A stretch of 64,000 bases of DNA, taken from NCBI RefSeq assembly GCF_947495845.1, contig NZ_CANMAO010000006.1:62001-126000 (forward strand), in the 5' to 3' direction. The translations under genes and the position numbers were made by a program. Shown here in pieces: positions 35,584-43,758 of the stretch. The stretch comes from an uncultured Endozoicomonas sp. (GTDB lineage: Bacteria; Pseudomonadota; Gammaproteobacteria; Pseudomonadales; Endozoicomonadaceae). The stretch's first letter is position 1; the number at the start of each line of letters is the position of its first letter. The notes under the pieces were generated by a model. The model saw only the letters and a program-made list of their open reading frames with translations. It was not told where the DNA came from and did not search any database.

Positions 35584-36252
35584 ATGGCGGTTTCGGCGTC
35601 CAGTCTGGAAAAAACGGTCGTGACCCGGGATAACTCGCTCACCATCTTGTCCGGACTTGACCTTGAGATCAAGTCTGGCGAATCGGTGGCTATCGTCGGG
35701 ACGTCAGGCTCTGGTAAATCCACCTTGTTGGGCATTCTCGCCGGCTTGGATTTGCCCAGTTCGGGCACCGTGTCGTTAGCCGGCAAGCGAATTGATGCGC
35801 TTGATGAAGATGCACGGGCAAAGGTACGCGGTGAACATACGGGATTTGTCTTTCAATCCTTTCAGCTGCTGGCAAATTTGACCGCTCTGGAAAACGTCAT
35901 GTTGCCACTGGAGCTTGCTGGTGTGGATAACCCGGAAGAGCGAGCCAAAGCCCTGTTGGTTCGGGTGGGTCTTGAACACCGTCTTACTCATTATCCAAAA
36001 CAACTGTCTGGCGGTGAACAACAGCGGGTTGCTATTGCCCGGGCATTTGCCGGCGAGCCAGAAATACTGTTTGCCGATGAACCCACGGGCAACCTTGATG
36101 AGCACACTGGTGAAAGCATCATCGAGCTGCTGTTTGAAGTGAATCGTGAGCGAGGAACCACCATTATTCTGGTGACCCACGATATGGATCTGGCCAGACG
36201 TTGCCAGCGGGTGTTGAAACTTCATGGTGGAAAACTGGAGGCGCAGGTATGA
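35584..36252 (+). CDS. ybbA: ABC transporter ATP-binding protein YbbA
   Basis: A 222-aa LolD/MacB-type ATPase. Walker A is GTSGSGKST, signature LSGGEQQRVAIARA, Walker B ILFADEPTGNLDE and the H-loop VTHD. The frame is open back to ATG 35518, which would overlap the tesA start codon in opposite orientation and leave no promoter. I favour ATG 35584 (MAVSASSLEKTV), with CGGA upstream and an N-terminus like E. coli YbbA. Forms a membrane complex with YbbP; the start of ybbP overlaps its stop (ATGA). Confidence 0.93.
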   Translation: MAVSASSLEKTVVTRDNSLTILSGLDLEIKSGESVAIVGTSGSGKSTLLGILAGLDLPSSGTVSLAGKRIDALDEDARAKVRGEHTGFVFQSFQLLANLTALENVMLPLELAGVDNPEERAKALLVRVGLEHRLTHYPKQLSGGEQQRVAIARAFAGEPEILFADEPTGNLDEHTGESIIELLFEVNRERGTTIILVTHDMDLARRCQRVLKLHGGKLEAQV

Positions 36253-38804
36253 GCGGCGCTGCTGTAAATAACTCTGCCAGGCCAGTTACCCACAAGCCGT
36301 CGTGTTCTTCAAAGCTATCCTGGGCAAAACTATCCTGGCGGTTTTTACTGAGAGACTGGCGCTCCGGTGAATTGTGGCTGCTGGTGGCGGCATTATTGAT
36401 GGCGGTCACCGTCAGTACCGCCATTGCTTTATTCAGCGATCGGCTGCAACTGGCACTTGGACGACAGGTGGCCGAAGTCATGGGTGCGGATATGGTTATC
36501 CGCAGCTCCAGACCGGTTCAGGAAAGTTTGCAGACTGAGGCCCGTGAACAGGGCTTGCAGTTATCCACAGTGTTGGAGTTTCCGTCGGTGGTGATGGCTG
36601 GGGAGGAGATGCAAATGGTCTCCGCCAAGGCTGTGGAAAACAATTATCCACTGCGTGGCCATATTCGAACCGCAGACCAACCATTTTCACCGGATCAAAG
36701 AGTAGATGACATTCCGCAACCGGGCACTGCCTGGTTGGAACCAAGATTGTTTCCACTGCTGGGTGTGGATATAGGCGACAAGGTGATGCTGGGCAATACC
36801 TGGCTGACCATCACCCGGGCAATCACGCTTGAAACCGATCGTGGAGGCGATTTCTACAGCTTTTCGCCCCGGTTAATGTTCAATCTTAATGATCTTCAAA
36901 GCACAGGGATTATCCAACCGGGCAGCCGGGTCAGTTGGAAAGCAATGCTAGCCGGTGAGCGTGATCAGCTTGAGGGCTTTAAAGTCTGGGCAGAACCAAA
37001 GCTCGACGACAGTGAAAGGTTAATTCTGGCGGACGACAGCCGCCGTGATCTTCGGGATTCTGTGGTTCGGCTCAAACAGTTTCTTGGGCTTGCCAGCATT
37101 GCTGCCATGATGCTGGCAGGTGTTGCTGTGGCCATGGCCAGCCAGCGATTTGCGGAGCGACGTTTTGATAGCTGTGCCGTCATGCGTTGTCTTGGTGCCA
37201 GCCGTCAACAGGTGTTGCGTTTGCTGGTGGGTGAATTGGCACTGGTGGCATTGCTGGTTGCTCTGCCTGGTGTTTTCTCAGGGTGGCTCTTGCAGGAAGG
37301 GTTGGTGCAATTATTAAAAGGCATCCTGCCAGCCTGGTTACCCGAAGCCGGTTGGATGCCAATGGTGGTGGGTGGTGCTACCGGCGTTATCACGTTGGCA
37401 GGTTTTGGTCTGGCGCCGTTGCTCCGCCTTCAGGAGGTTTCTCCGCTTCGGGTATTAAGACGTGATCTGTCGCCTGCTCCGGCAGCTTCATGGTTGGTTT
37501 ACGGCTGTTCGCTTCTGGCGGTATTTCTTCTGCTCTGGTACCACACTGGCGGCTTGATGATGGCACTGATTCTTGCGGTGACTTCTGGTGTGGTTTTAGT
37601 GCTGATATCTCTGGGGATTCAATTTGCCCTCGGCTATTTTGGTCATCGCCACAGTGCTGCCGGGATACCGGTTTTCTGGCGACCGGCAGTGAGTAGGATC
37701 ATTCAAGGCAAAGGCAAAACATCTGCCCAGTTACTGGCGTTTACTCTGACGTTTATCGCCATGGCCATTGTGCTGGTTCTGCGCACCGACCTTCTGAATC
37801 GCTGGCAGAATGATTTACCAGACAATACGCCAAACTATTTCGCTATGAATATCCAGCCAGCAGAAGTCGAAGCTTACGGTGAGTTTCTTGCTGAGCATCA
37901 GGTGGATACCAGTCAGTTGTATCCAATCATTCGTGGTCGTTTAATTCGGTTGAATGATCTGCCGGTGCGGGAAGCGGTTTCAAAAGATGAGCAAGATGAT
38001 CACACTTTGAATCGTGAGCTGAATCTGACCTGGTCCGAAAATCTACCCGAAAAAAATCAGCTGGAAGCTGGGCAATGGTGGGAGTCGGGCAGTAATGATG
38101 GGTTATCCATTGAATCCGAACTGGCTCAGAGGCTGGGGATAACAATGGGAGATCGACTGACGTTTATTGTCTCCGGCACCGAATTTACTGAAACGGTCAG
38201 CAGTATCCGAACGGTTCAGTGGGAATCCTTCCGTCCAAACTTTTACATGATCTTCCCAAAAGCGGTGTTGGAGGATTTACCGGCAACCTGGCTTAACAGC
38301 TTTTATCTGGGCAGCGATAATAAGCTATTACTGAACGAATTGATTACCCGATTCCCAACCATGACATTACTGGATTTGGATTCGGTAATCCGTCAGGTTC
38401 AAGCCATGTTGGCGCAATCTACGATTGCTGTCGAAGCCATGCTGGCCGCGCTATTAATCGCTGGCCTGCTGGTTATGGTATCAGTAATCGAGTCCACTAT
38501 TGATGAGCGGCTCAGGGAAGGTGCGCTGATCCGTTCACTGGGCGGAACGAGACGACAGCTGCTGCTTATGCAGGTGGGTGAGTTTATTCTATTTGGTGTT
38601 CTGGCCGGTTTGTTAGCAGCTGCGGGTACAGAACTGGCTACCTATTTCTTAACCACAAAGGTCTTTGAGTTAGCCTGGCAGCCGGTGTGGTACATCTGGC
38701 TGGCATTGCCACTGTTCGGCGGTGTGGTTTTAGGCGGTGTGGGCTGGTTGGGCATTCGTCGTGTTGTCAGTGAATCACCTGCAAATATTTTGAAAGAGGT
38801 GTGA
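36249..38804 (+). CDS. ybbP: FtsX/MacB-like permease YbbP
   Basis: An 851-aa inner-membrane permease with two FtsX-type cores. The first membrane segment is at about residues 38-58 (ELWLLVAALLMAVTVSTAIAL), a large periplasmic domain follows, then three helices, further central helices, a second periplasmic domain and a final set of three near the C-terminus (LIAGLLVMVSVIE, EFILFGVLAGLLAA, WLALPLFGGVVLGGVGWLG). It pairs with YbbA, a system near TesA thought to export or extract a lipid-like substrate, not firmly established. ATG 36249 overlaps the ybbA stop; the longer frame from 36201 lies inside ybbA. Confidence 0.93.
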   Translation: MSGAAVNNSARPVTHKPSCSSKLSWAKLSWRFLLRDWRSGELWLLVAALLMAVTVSTAIALFSDRLQLALGRQVAEVMGADMVIRSSRPVQESLQTEAREQGLQLSTVLEFPSVVMAGEEMQMVSAKAVENNYPLRGHIRTADQPFSPDQRVDDIPQPGTAWLEPRLFPLLGVDIGDKVMLGNTWLTITRAITLETDRGGDFYSFSPRLMFNLNDLQSTGIIQPGSRVSWKAMLAGERDQLEGFKVWAEPKLDDSERLILADDSRRDLRDSVVRLKQFLGLASIAAMMLAGVAVAMASQRFAERRFDSCAVMRCLGASRQQVLRLLVGELALVALLVALPGVFSGWLLQEGLVQLLKGILPAWLPEAGWMPMVVGGATGVITLAGFGLAPLLRLQEVSPLRVLRRDLSPAPAASWLVYGCSLLAVFLLLWYHTGGLMMALILAVTSGVVLVLISLGIQFALGYFGHRHSAAGIPVFWRPAVSRIIQGKGKTSAQLLAFTLTFIAMAIVLVLRTDLLNRWQNDLPDNTPNYFAMNIQPAEVEAYGEFLAEHQVDTSQLYPIIRGRLIRLNDLPVREAVSKDEQDDHTLNRELNLTWSENLPEKNQLEAGQWWESGSNDGLSIESELAQRLGITMGDRLTFIVSGTEFTETVSSIRTVQWESFRPNFYMIFPKAVLEDLPATWLNSFYLGSDNKLLLNELITRFPTMTLLDLDSVIRQVQAMLAQSTIAVEAMLAALLIAGLLVMVSVIESTIDERLREGALIRSLGGTRRQLLLMQVGEFILFGVLAGLLAAAGTELATYFLTTKVFELAWQPVWYIWLALPLFGGVVLGGVGWLGIRRVVSESPANILKEV
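36561..36569 (+). other. DnaA-box sequence in ybbP
   Basis: Exact TTATCCACA within coding sequence. Listed because of the unusual number of such sites between 36.5 and 42.7 kb. Confidence 0.3.
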
Positions 38805-38873
38805 ATGAAAATGATGTTGATCAAAAAACAAACAGCGCTCTCTTTGTGTAGTGTTAGTAGGGGGTAAAGGGAT

Positions 38874-38882
38874 TTATCCACA
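38874..38882 (+). other. DnaA-box sequence upstream of the 131-aa gene
   Basis: Exact TTATCCACA in the intergenic region, 94 bp before the ATG at 38976. A second exact box in the opposite orientation lies just after the gene at 39380-39388. Confidence 0.45.
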
Positions 38883-38903
38883 GCTCATTCAATGGGTTGA
38901 TCA

Positions 38904-38934
38904 GGAAATCTGTGGAAATAGTTCACAGATTTCC
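38904..38934. promoter_or_regulatory. Perfect 11-bp stem-loop in the ybbP / 131-aa gene spacer
   Basis: GGAAATCTGTG (38904-38914) and CACAGATTTCC (38924-38934) with a 9-nt loop. It could terminate ybbP transcription or sit in the leader of the next gene, whose ATG is 41 bp downstream. No T-run follows. Confidence 0.5.
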
Positions 38935-38975
38935 GGTATTCTGGATAAATGAGTAACCTCATGGAGGAGGTCAGT

Positions 38976-39371
38976 ATGGAACAAGCCCATCAGCAGCGAA
39001 TGGACGTCAACGACACACCATTAATGCCCATTGAAGATGAGTCTTATCTTTGTCTGCTCTGTCTTAGAAACAGCACTGAGCGGATCACCATGCTCTATTT
39101 CACCTACATAAGGCTACGTCAGCAAGTTTCCGGAGATACGCCTACGGTTTTAATTGGCATGTTGCTTGTCTTGCAGGAAAAGCGGAACAGCCTGCAGGAA
39201 AAGCTGGAGAGTCATTACCCAGAAAAAATGGCAGCAGGCCTCTGGCATGACAGCAGTGAGCAAATGAGCAAACTAGACTCTTTGAGTGATGAGAGTCGGG
39301 AGTCCCTTCAGCAGATCTGTATCAGTGAAATAAGAATGGTGGTGCTGATATCAGAGATGGCGAACAGATGA
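38976..39371 (+). CDS. Orphan cytosolic protein, 131 aa
   Basis: I do not recognise it. A very strong ribosome site, GGAGGAGG, 5 nt before ATG 38976 supports both the gene and this start; an earlier in-frame ATG at 38949 is less likely. The protein looks all-helical and charged, with YLCLLCLRNSTERITMLYFTY at about residues 24-44 followed by Gln/Glu/Lys-rich helices. No signal peptide. Flanked on both sides by DnaA-box sequences in inverted orientation and preceded by a perfect stem-loop. Confidence 0.65.
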   Translation: MEQAHQQRMDVNDTPLMPIEDESYLCLLCLRNSTERITMLYFTYIRLRQQVSGDTPTVLIGMLLVLQEKRNSLQEKLESHYPEKMAAGLWHDSSEQMSKLDSLSDESRESLQQICISEIRMVVLISEMANR

Positions 39372-39379
39372 GAATTTTA

Positions 39380-39388
39380 TGTGGATAA
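39380..39388 (-). other. DnaA-box sequence downstream of the 131-aa gene
   Basis: Exact TGTGGATAA, complement of TTATCCACA, 9 bp after the stop of the 131-aa gene. Another copy lies at 39653-39661 in fliO. Confidence 0.45.
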
Positions 39389-39475
39389 CTTTGCGGAGTT
39401 TTTGTTAGTAACTTGTGTATTAGTTGTATAAGTCGTTATCAGAGGCCTGATGAATAAGTGCTAATTTACGTTATT

Positions 39476-39895
39476 TCACTCAGGCTTTTTCTTTAACAGG
39501 CTGCGAAACTGGTCGGCCAGGGCTACTTGTTCTTTTTCTGGTTGCTCTTTTACCACAGGCTCATCATATTCTTTTAATAGAGAGATACTTTGAGGCGTGA
39601 TACCGATCAGTAAATCCTTTCCCCCAACTCTGATGAGAGACAGCTTTGATTGTGTGGATAATTGAGTGCTGGACAGAATTTCGATCTCTTTGCTCATGCC
39701 CATCGTGGAGAGCTTGGGGTTAAAACGTTTGACCAGCCAGGCAATCATGAAAATCAAGGCGATCACCATGAGCAAAGGCATCATGATTTGTATGAAGTTC
39801 ATCTCGGAGACAGGCTGAATAGTCTCTTCGGGTTCAGCCCAGAGTGCTGAAGGGAAAAAAGATAATACGAAGAAATATTTTAATAATTTATTCAT
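39476..39895 (-). CDS. fliO: FliO/MopB-family flagellar biosynthesis protein
   Basis: A 139-aa small membrane protein from ATG 39895: signal-like N-terminus (LLKYFFVLSFFPSALWAEP), a membrane helix at about residues 38-57 (IMMPLLMVIALIFMIAWLVK), and the conserved cytoplasmic segment with KLSLIRVGGKDLLIGITPQS. FliO helps assemble the FliP ring of the flagellar export gate. Normally it lies between fliN and fliP; here it is alone, with no flagellar genes in view. It may be a relic, a relocated gene or serve another export system. The frame is intact. Confidence 0.8.
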   Translation of the reverse strand: MNKLLKYFFVLSFFPSALWAEPEETIQPVSEMNFIQIMMPLLMVIALIFMIAWLVKRFNPKLSTMGMSKEIEILSSTQLSTQSKLSLIRVGGKDLLIGITPQSISLLKEYDEPVVKEQPEKEQVALADQFRSLLKKKPE

Positions 39896-40104
39896 ACTAA
39901 AACTATAGAACGCTATCGGCTTAAAAGGCAAGTGCCTTTTAAATCGCTACTTCAGTGTTTATTTTCTCAATAATGCGCAAAGTTAACATAATTAATTGGA
40001 TTGGATTTTTTAATCAAGGACGATAATTATCGTCTAAGTTTGCCTGTTAGAAAATTATATTTTATTGACCCGAATGTAAATTAAAAAATAGGGTGGTTGT
40101 ATTA

Positions 40105-42585
40105 ATGAATATTGTCGTTCAGTTATTTACCAGACCACTTGAGACAGTTGCACAACAATCTTATATTGATGGTCGTATTAATAGACATGAAAGTGCTGCA
40201 CAACAACTGTTTTCAGGTAGCAGAAGAGTCTCTAATGCTAATCCATCCAGATACCATAGCTGCGGAGCTAATATTCAAAGTTCAGCAACAGAAAAGCCAC
40301 TGAATGTTGCTCAACAGGCTGATCAATTTGTCGATCGATCAATATCAAAAGTTGGCGAATTTCTTGGTAAAGCAGCTAAGGCTTCAGCAGGGTATTTGCA
40401 TAATCAGATCGAGCTAACACCTGAGCTGGACTATTTGTTGCCTGGCGGAAGAAAGTTCCTTCTTACTCTCGGCTGGTCTTTAAGTATTTTTCAGCCCGTA
40501 GGTTCAGAACATACTGATAATCACACTTCGTCTTCTCAGGATTCTCAGGGAGCTCGAGTCAAGCTTCTTAAGGCTAGGATATATCAGTGTGCTGACGGCT
40601 CTTATATCAATAAATCCAAAATGTGCGATGGCGTGCCCGACTGCCCTGGCGAAGATGATGAAAATTGTACCGATGAAGCGCTGGCTGCAAATGGAAGAAG
40701 GCCATGCGGAGATGGAACTTCATACCATGAGTCAGAACGTTGTAATCTTGTTGATGATTGCAAAACAACCGGCAAGGATGAAAATGACTGCAGCTCGAAA
40801 GAATACAAGGTATTTACCTGTTATGAGGATCCGCGCAAAGAGTCTATACCAAGCGAAAAGAGGTGCAATAACAAAATGGATTGTTATGGTTATCGAGTTA
40901 AAGTGGATGTGCCAACATTGGCGCTAACTGAGTCTCCAACAACAAGGATGCCAACCACTGGTGTACCAACTTCGGGCGTGCCAACCACTTATGTGACAAC
41001 CAGTGATGTGACAACCAGTGATGTGACAACCAGTGATGTGACAACCAGTGATGTGACAACCAGTGATGCGACAACCAGTGATGCGACAACCAGTGATGCG
41101 ACAACCAGTGATGTGACAACCAGTGATGCGACAATCAGTGATGCGACAACCAGTGATGTGACAATCAGTGATGTGCCAACCACGGATGTGACAACTACTG
41201 GTGTGCCAACCACTGAGGCATCAACGAAGGCTTCAGTTAAAGCTTCAGTGAACGCTGTATATGTAGATGTATATGAAGATGAGTTAGGCTGTCAAGATGA
41301 AGACTATAAGAAAAACGGCTTCTTTCAGTGCACTCGATACGGTGAGAAAGTCATTATTCCAGATTTTCTTAAGTGCGATTATGATCCCGATTGTGACAAT
41401 GGATTCGATGAAGATAATTGTCCGGGCATGGCAAAGCAAAGCGGGAAAGAAATATCTAGTGATCAACAGCTTCAGAAAAAACACTTCGAAAACGGTATGT
41501 TTCGTTGTACCAGTGGAGAAGTGATTAAGAGTGAGAATCGATGCAATGGTGAGTCATGGAGTTATCATAACCGTAACGGCTGTGCAGATTTCTCCTCTCA
41601 CCAAAACTGTACAATTTCCGAAAAATTGGGACATGGGCATTATTTGTGTAAGGAGGCAGCGGGCGGGCAGAGGGAGATACCAGCTTCGAATGTGTGTGAT
41701 AATTTTCAGCATTGTCCGCATAATGATGATGAAGATGTATCAAGATGTAATGACCTGTCGTTTACTAGCAAATTAGGGCGCGATATGAAATGCCCTGATT
41801 CATTTAAGAAGATAACCCCCAGTCAATATTGCGATGGCTCGATAAACTGCCCTGGAGCAGAAGACGAACAAGGGTGTACTCAGGAAGCGTATGGTAAAAA
41901 TGGTCTATTTCAATGCGACGATGGCGTTGTTGTGAAGGGACGAAATTGTGATAGTTTCAATTCGTGTAAAGATAAGTCAGATGAATTCAATTGCAGTGGC
42001 TATGAACTAAAAAAACATGGTCTTCTGTTATGTGAGTTACCATCCGGCAATCATGCTCCTGAAGCCTTTGCTTGCGATGGAGTGCCTGATTGTACCAATG
42101 GTGAGGATGAGTTGCATTGTCATGAAATACCCACCCAAGAAATGCCTGAAACCACTGCGACGCCAGGAATGATATGTCCGCCGGGGTTTTATTCAGGCTC
42201 AACCTCTGAAAATATCATGACGTCTTCTGAACCTCCAGCAGAAATGGATGGTTCAACCAGTGGTAATGATATGTGCGTGGTAGCAGCTTGTACCGGTTTA
42301 AGTACACAAGCTACGGTTGGGTTAGTTTGCACTGCAATAGTCGCTGCAGTTGGCGTGGGCGCCTTTACTTTCTATACCGGTAAGGAATACCAAAGGCTGC
42401 GTAATGACGGTGATCAAGCAAAAATGGGAACCCGCAGGTTGATAATGAAGTCTGCAGGGAATGTTGCCTCACGACCATTCACTGCATTCCGTCAATGGAT
42501 CGCACGCCCCGAGGTCGCTAGCAATGATGAGCAAATGCACCTTAGAGCAGATAGTGGCAAAAATGTGGCGCGAACCTCTGTGTGA
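40105..42585 (+). CDS. LDL-receptor class A repeat protein with Thr-rich stalk and C-terminal membrane segment
   Basis: An 826-aa protein built like an animal receptor ectodomain. ATG 40105 follows AGGGTGG; a GTG at 40093 is also open. About nine LDLa-like Cys modules lie at residues 161-188, 200-229, 239-260 (partial), 407-439, 466-502, 512-548, 561-591, 601-630 and 640-672. Several keep the calcium-binding signature (CDGVPDCPGEDDENC; CDGSINCPGAEDEQGC; CDGVPDCTNGEDELHC). A Thr/Ser-rich stalk at 278-372 is encoded by a 15-bp tandem repeat. After a Pro/Ser-rich stretch comes one hydrophobic helix at about 734-758, then a basic tail of about 70 residues. There is no standard signal peptide; only a hydrophobic patch near 117-130 could act as anchor. 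I infer a host-mimicking adhesin or secreted protein; LDLa domains bind lipoproteins and other ligands in animals. Confidence 0.85.
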   Translation: MNIVVQLFTRPLETVAQQSYIDGRINRHESAAQQLFSGSRRVSNANPSRYHSCGANIQSSATEKPLNVAQQADQFVDRSISKVGEFLGKAAKASAGYLHNQIELTPELDYLLPGGRKFLLTLGWSLSIFQPVGSEHTDNHTSSSQDSQGARVKLLKARIYQCADGSYINKSKMCDGVPDCPGEDDENCTDEALAANGRRPCGDGTSYHESERCNLVDDCKTTGKDENDCSSKEYKVFTCYEDPRKESIPSEKRCNNKMDCYGYRVKVDVPTLALTESPTTRMPTTGVPTSGVPTTYVTTSDVTTSDVTTSDVTTSDVTTSDATTSDATTSDATTSDVTTSDATISDATTSDVTISDVPTTDVTTTGVPTTEASTKASVKASVNAVYVDVYEDELGCQDEDYKKNGFFQCTRYGEKVIIPDFLKCDYDPDCDNGFDEDNCPGMAKQSGKEISSDQQLQKKHFENGMFRCTSGEVIKSENRCNGESWSYHNRNGCADFSSHQNCTISEKLGHGHYLCKEAAGGQREIPASNVCDNFQHCPHNDDEDVSRCNDLSFTSKLGRDMKCPDSFKKITPSQYCDGSINCPGAEDEQGCTQEAYGKNGLFQCDDGVVVKGRNCDSFNSCKDKSDEFNCSGYELKKHGLLLCELPSGNHAPEAFACDGVPDCTNGEDELHCHEIPTQEMPETTATPGMICPPGFYSGSTSENIMTSSEPPAEMDGSTSGNDMCVVAACTGLSTQATVGLVCTAIVAAVGVGAFTFYTGKEYQRLRNDGDQAKMGTRRLIMKSAGNVASRPFTAFRQWIARPEVASNDEQMHLRADSGKNVARTSV
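40936..41220 (+). repeat. 15-bp tandem repeat (VNTR) coding a Thr-rich stalk
   Basis: Nineteen in-frame 15-bp units. Twelve central units (40996-41175) are variants of ACAACCAGTGATGTG coding T(T/I)SD(V/A); four degenerate units precede and three follow. The near identity of the central units suggests expansion by slippage. Changes in copy number would lengthen or shorten the stalk without frameshift. Confidence 0.95.
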
Positions 42586-42592
42586 CAACTAC

Positions 42593-42991
42593 TCAGGGAG
42601 TAGAGCTCGCCCATGCCTCTACGTCGGAATCAATATAAGCGTGTTCAAGTGCATCCGCAGCCCAGTCCTGAGTTGTGGATAAACTTCTCAACTGTCTCAG
42701 AGAAACCACCTGAACCGCTGGTACTTCACTCCAGATACCTTTTGCAGCACAACGCCAGTGATGAACATTAATACGTTTTGGGTTTTCCAGCTGATCTTTG
42801 CAGGTTTCGCAAATCATAAGACAATGGTCGTAATCCGGCTCATTGGGAACCGGCTCTACTTCATAAATCGACAGTGAAACGCCAGAAGCTTCACAGGTTT
42901 CGCATTTGGACTTTGCCCGGCGAGCCAGATCTTTGCCCAGTAGGTTCAGGGCATCTTTGCGCGCCTGATGTTTTTGCAGGCCTTTGGCCAT
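42593..42991 (-). CDS. PhnA-family zinc-ribbon-like protein
   Basis: A 132-aa cytosolic protein resembling the PhnA family of Vibrio/Pseudomonas type: MAKGLQKHQARKDALNLLG, KSKCETCEASGVSL, CLMICETCKDQL, HHWRCAAKGIWSEVPAVQV. Two CxxC pairs suggest a bound zinc. Despite the name, the family is not established in phosphonate use. Ends 8 bp from the LDLa gene's stop, convergent. It contains an exact DnaA-box sequence at 42674-42682, probably incidental. Confidence 0.8.
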   Translation of the reverse strand: MAKGLQKHQARKDALNLLGKDLARRAKSKCETCEASGVSLSIYEVEPVPNEPDYDHCLMICETCKDQLENPKRINVHHWRCAAKGIWSEVPAVQVVSLRQLRSLSTTQDWAADALEHAYIDSDVEAWASSTP

Positions 42992-43077
42992 CTTGATAAC
43001 TCCGAAAAAATAATGGGTCTTGAAGAGGAGGTTAATTCAGGCAATGATAAATCAAAACCCTTTTCTGAGAGACGATA

Positions 43078-43743
43078 ATGTCTTTAACGGTAAACAGCCT
43101 GAAAACGAAAAATCGAGATGACTGGGAGATTCCCGTGGAGTTTCTGGTGCTTCACTACACGGCTGTGAACCTTGAGGAAACGCTGGCGCTTTTCACAAAC
43201 CCAGAGTCGTCAGTATCTTCTCATTTGGTGATTGATATAACTGGTGATATTTATGAGCTGGTGGATTGCCTTGATGGCAGAGCGCTGCGAGCCTGGCATG
43301 CCGGGGTCAGTGAGTGGGCTGGCATGACGGGGTTGAATGACTGCTCAATTGGTATTGAGTTAGTGAACTACAATGGCAATGTATTTCCATATACCGAAGC
43401 TCAGTACGGTGCGCTAAAGCAGGTGATGTTGCAATTGAAAAAACACTACCCCAATCTTGCGAGCCCTGAACGAGTGGTAGGGCATGAACATATTGCTGGC
43501 TTTCGAGGCAAGGCTGATCCGGGGTTGTGTTTTGATTGGCTGCGGTTTTATCAGGAAAGTTATCCTGAAGTAACTGCGCCGGATCGCCAGTCAGTGTGCC
43601 CTGTGGATCTCCAGAGCAGCCTTGTGATGCTCAGTAAAAGTGAACCCGAGTCGCCAGAAGCAAAAAGTGACTTCTGGCGCTCTACCAGTTTACTGACTGA
43701 AACCAGTATTCGCCTGATTCAACAGGCATCCAGCACTGATTAA
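43078..43743 (+). CDS. AmpD-type N-acetylmuramoyl-L-alanine amidase
   Basis: A 221-aa Amidase_2 (type 2) zinc amidase that cuts the MurNAc-L-Ala bond of muropeptides. Zinc ligands are visible as H26 (LVLHYTA), H136 (VVGHEHIAG) and D147 (KADPGLCFDW); WHAG at 73-76 and CSIGIELVNYNG are also typical. No signal peptide is seen, so a cytosolic muropeptide-recycling or other role is likely. It does not look like canonical AmpD, as the N-terminus and C-terminal 60 residues differ. Ribosome site GAGAG precedes ATG 43078. Confidence 0.85.
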   Translation: MSLTVNSLKTKNRDDWEIPVEFLVLHYTAVNLEETLALFTNPESSVSSHLVIDITGDIYELVDCLDGRALRAWHAGVSEWAGMTGLNDCSIGIELVNYNGNVFPYTEAQYGALKQVMLQLKKHYPNLASPERVVGHEHIAGFRGKADPGLCFDWLRFYQESYPEVTAPDRQSVCPVDLQSSLVMLSKSEPESPEAKSDFWRSTSLLTETSIRLIQQASSTD

Positions 43744-43758
43744 ATAACTGATTTAATA

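Noticed and set aside
35517-35584. Overlapping divergent start codons of tesA and ybbA (shared CATG)
   Set aside because: It would leave no room for either promoter; the internal ybbA ATG at 35584 matches homologues better, so the overlap is probably not real.
35520-35786. N-terminal extension of TesA
   Set aside because: It is antisense to ybbA and precedes a proper signal peptide start at 35519.
38874-39661. Chromosomal origin of replication
   Set aside because: DnaA boxes are clustered, but dnaA, dnaN, gidA or a long AT-rich unwinding element are absent and the genes are ordinary.
40898-41213. Two repetitive minus-strand ORFs (HHWLS and VVTSL type repeats)
   Set aside because: They are reverse-strand readings of the VNTR and have no independent support.
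40936-41220. CRISPR-like array
   Set aside because: Direct 15-bp units with no spacers, in frame inside a coding gene; it is a VNTR, and no cas genes are present.
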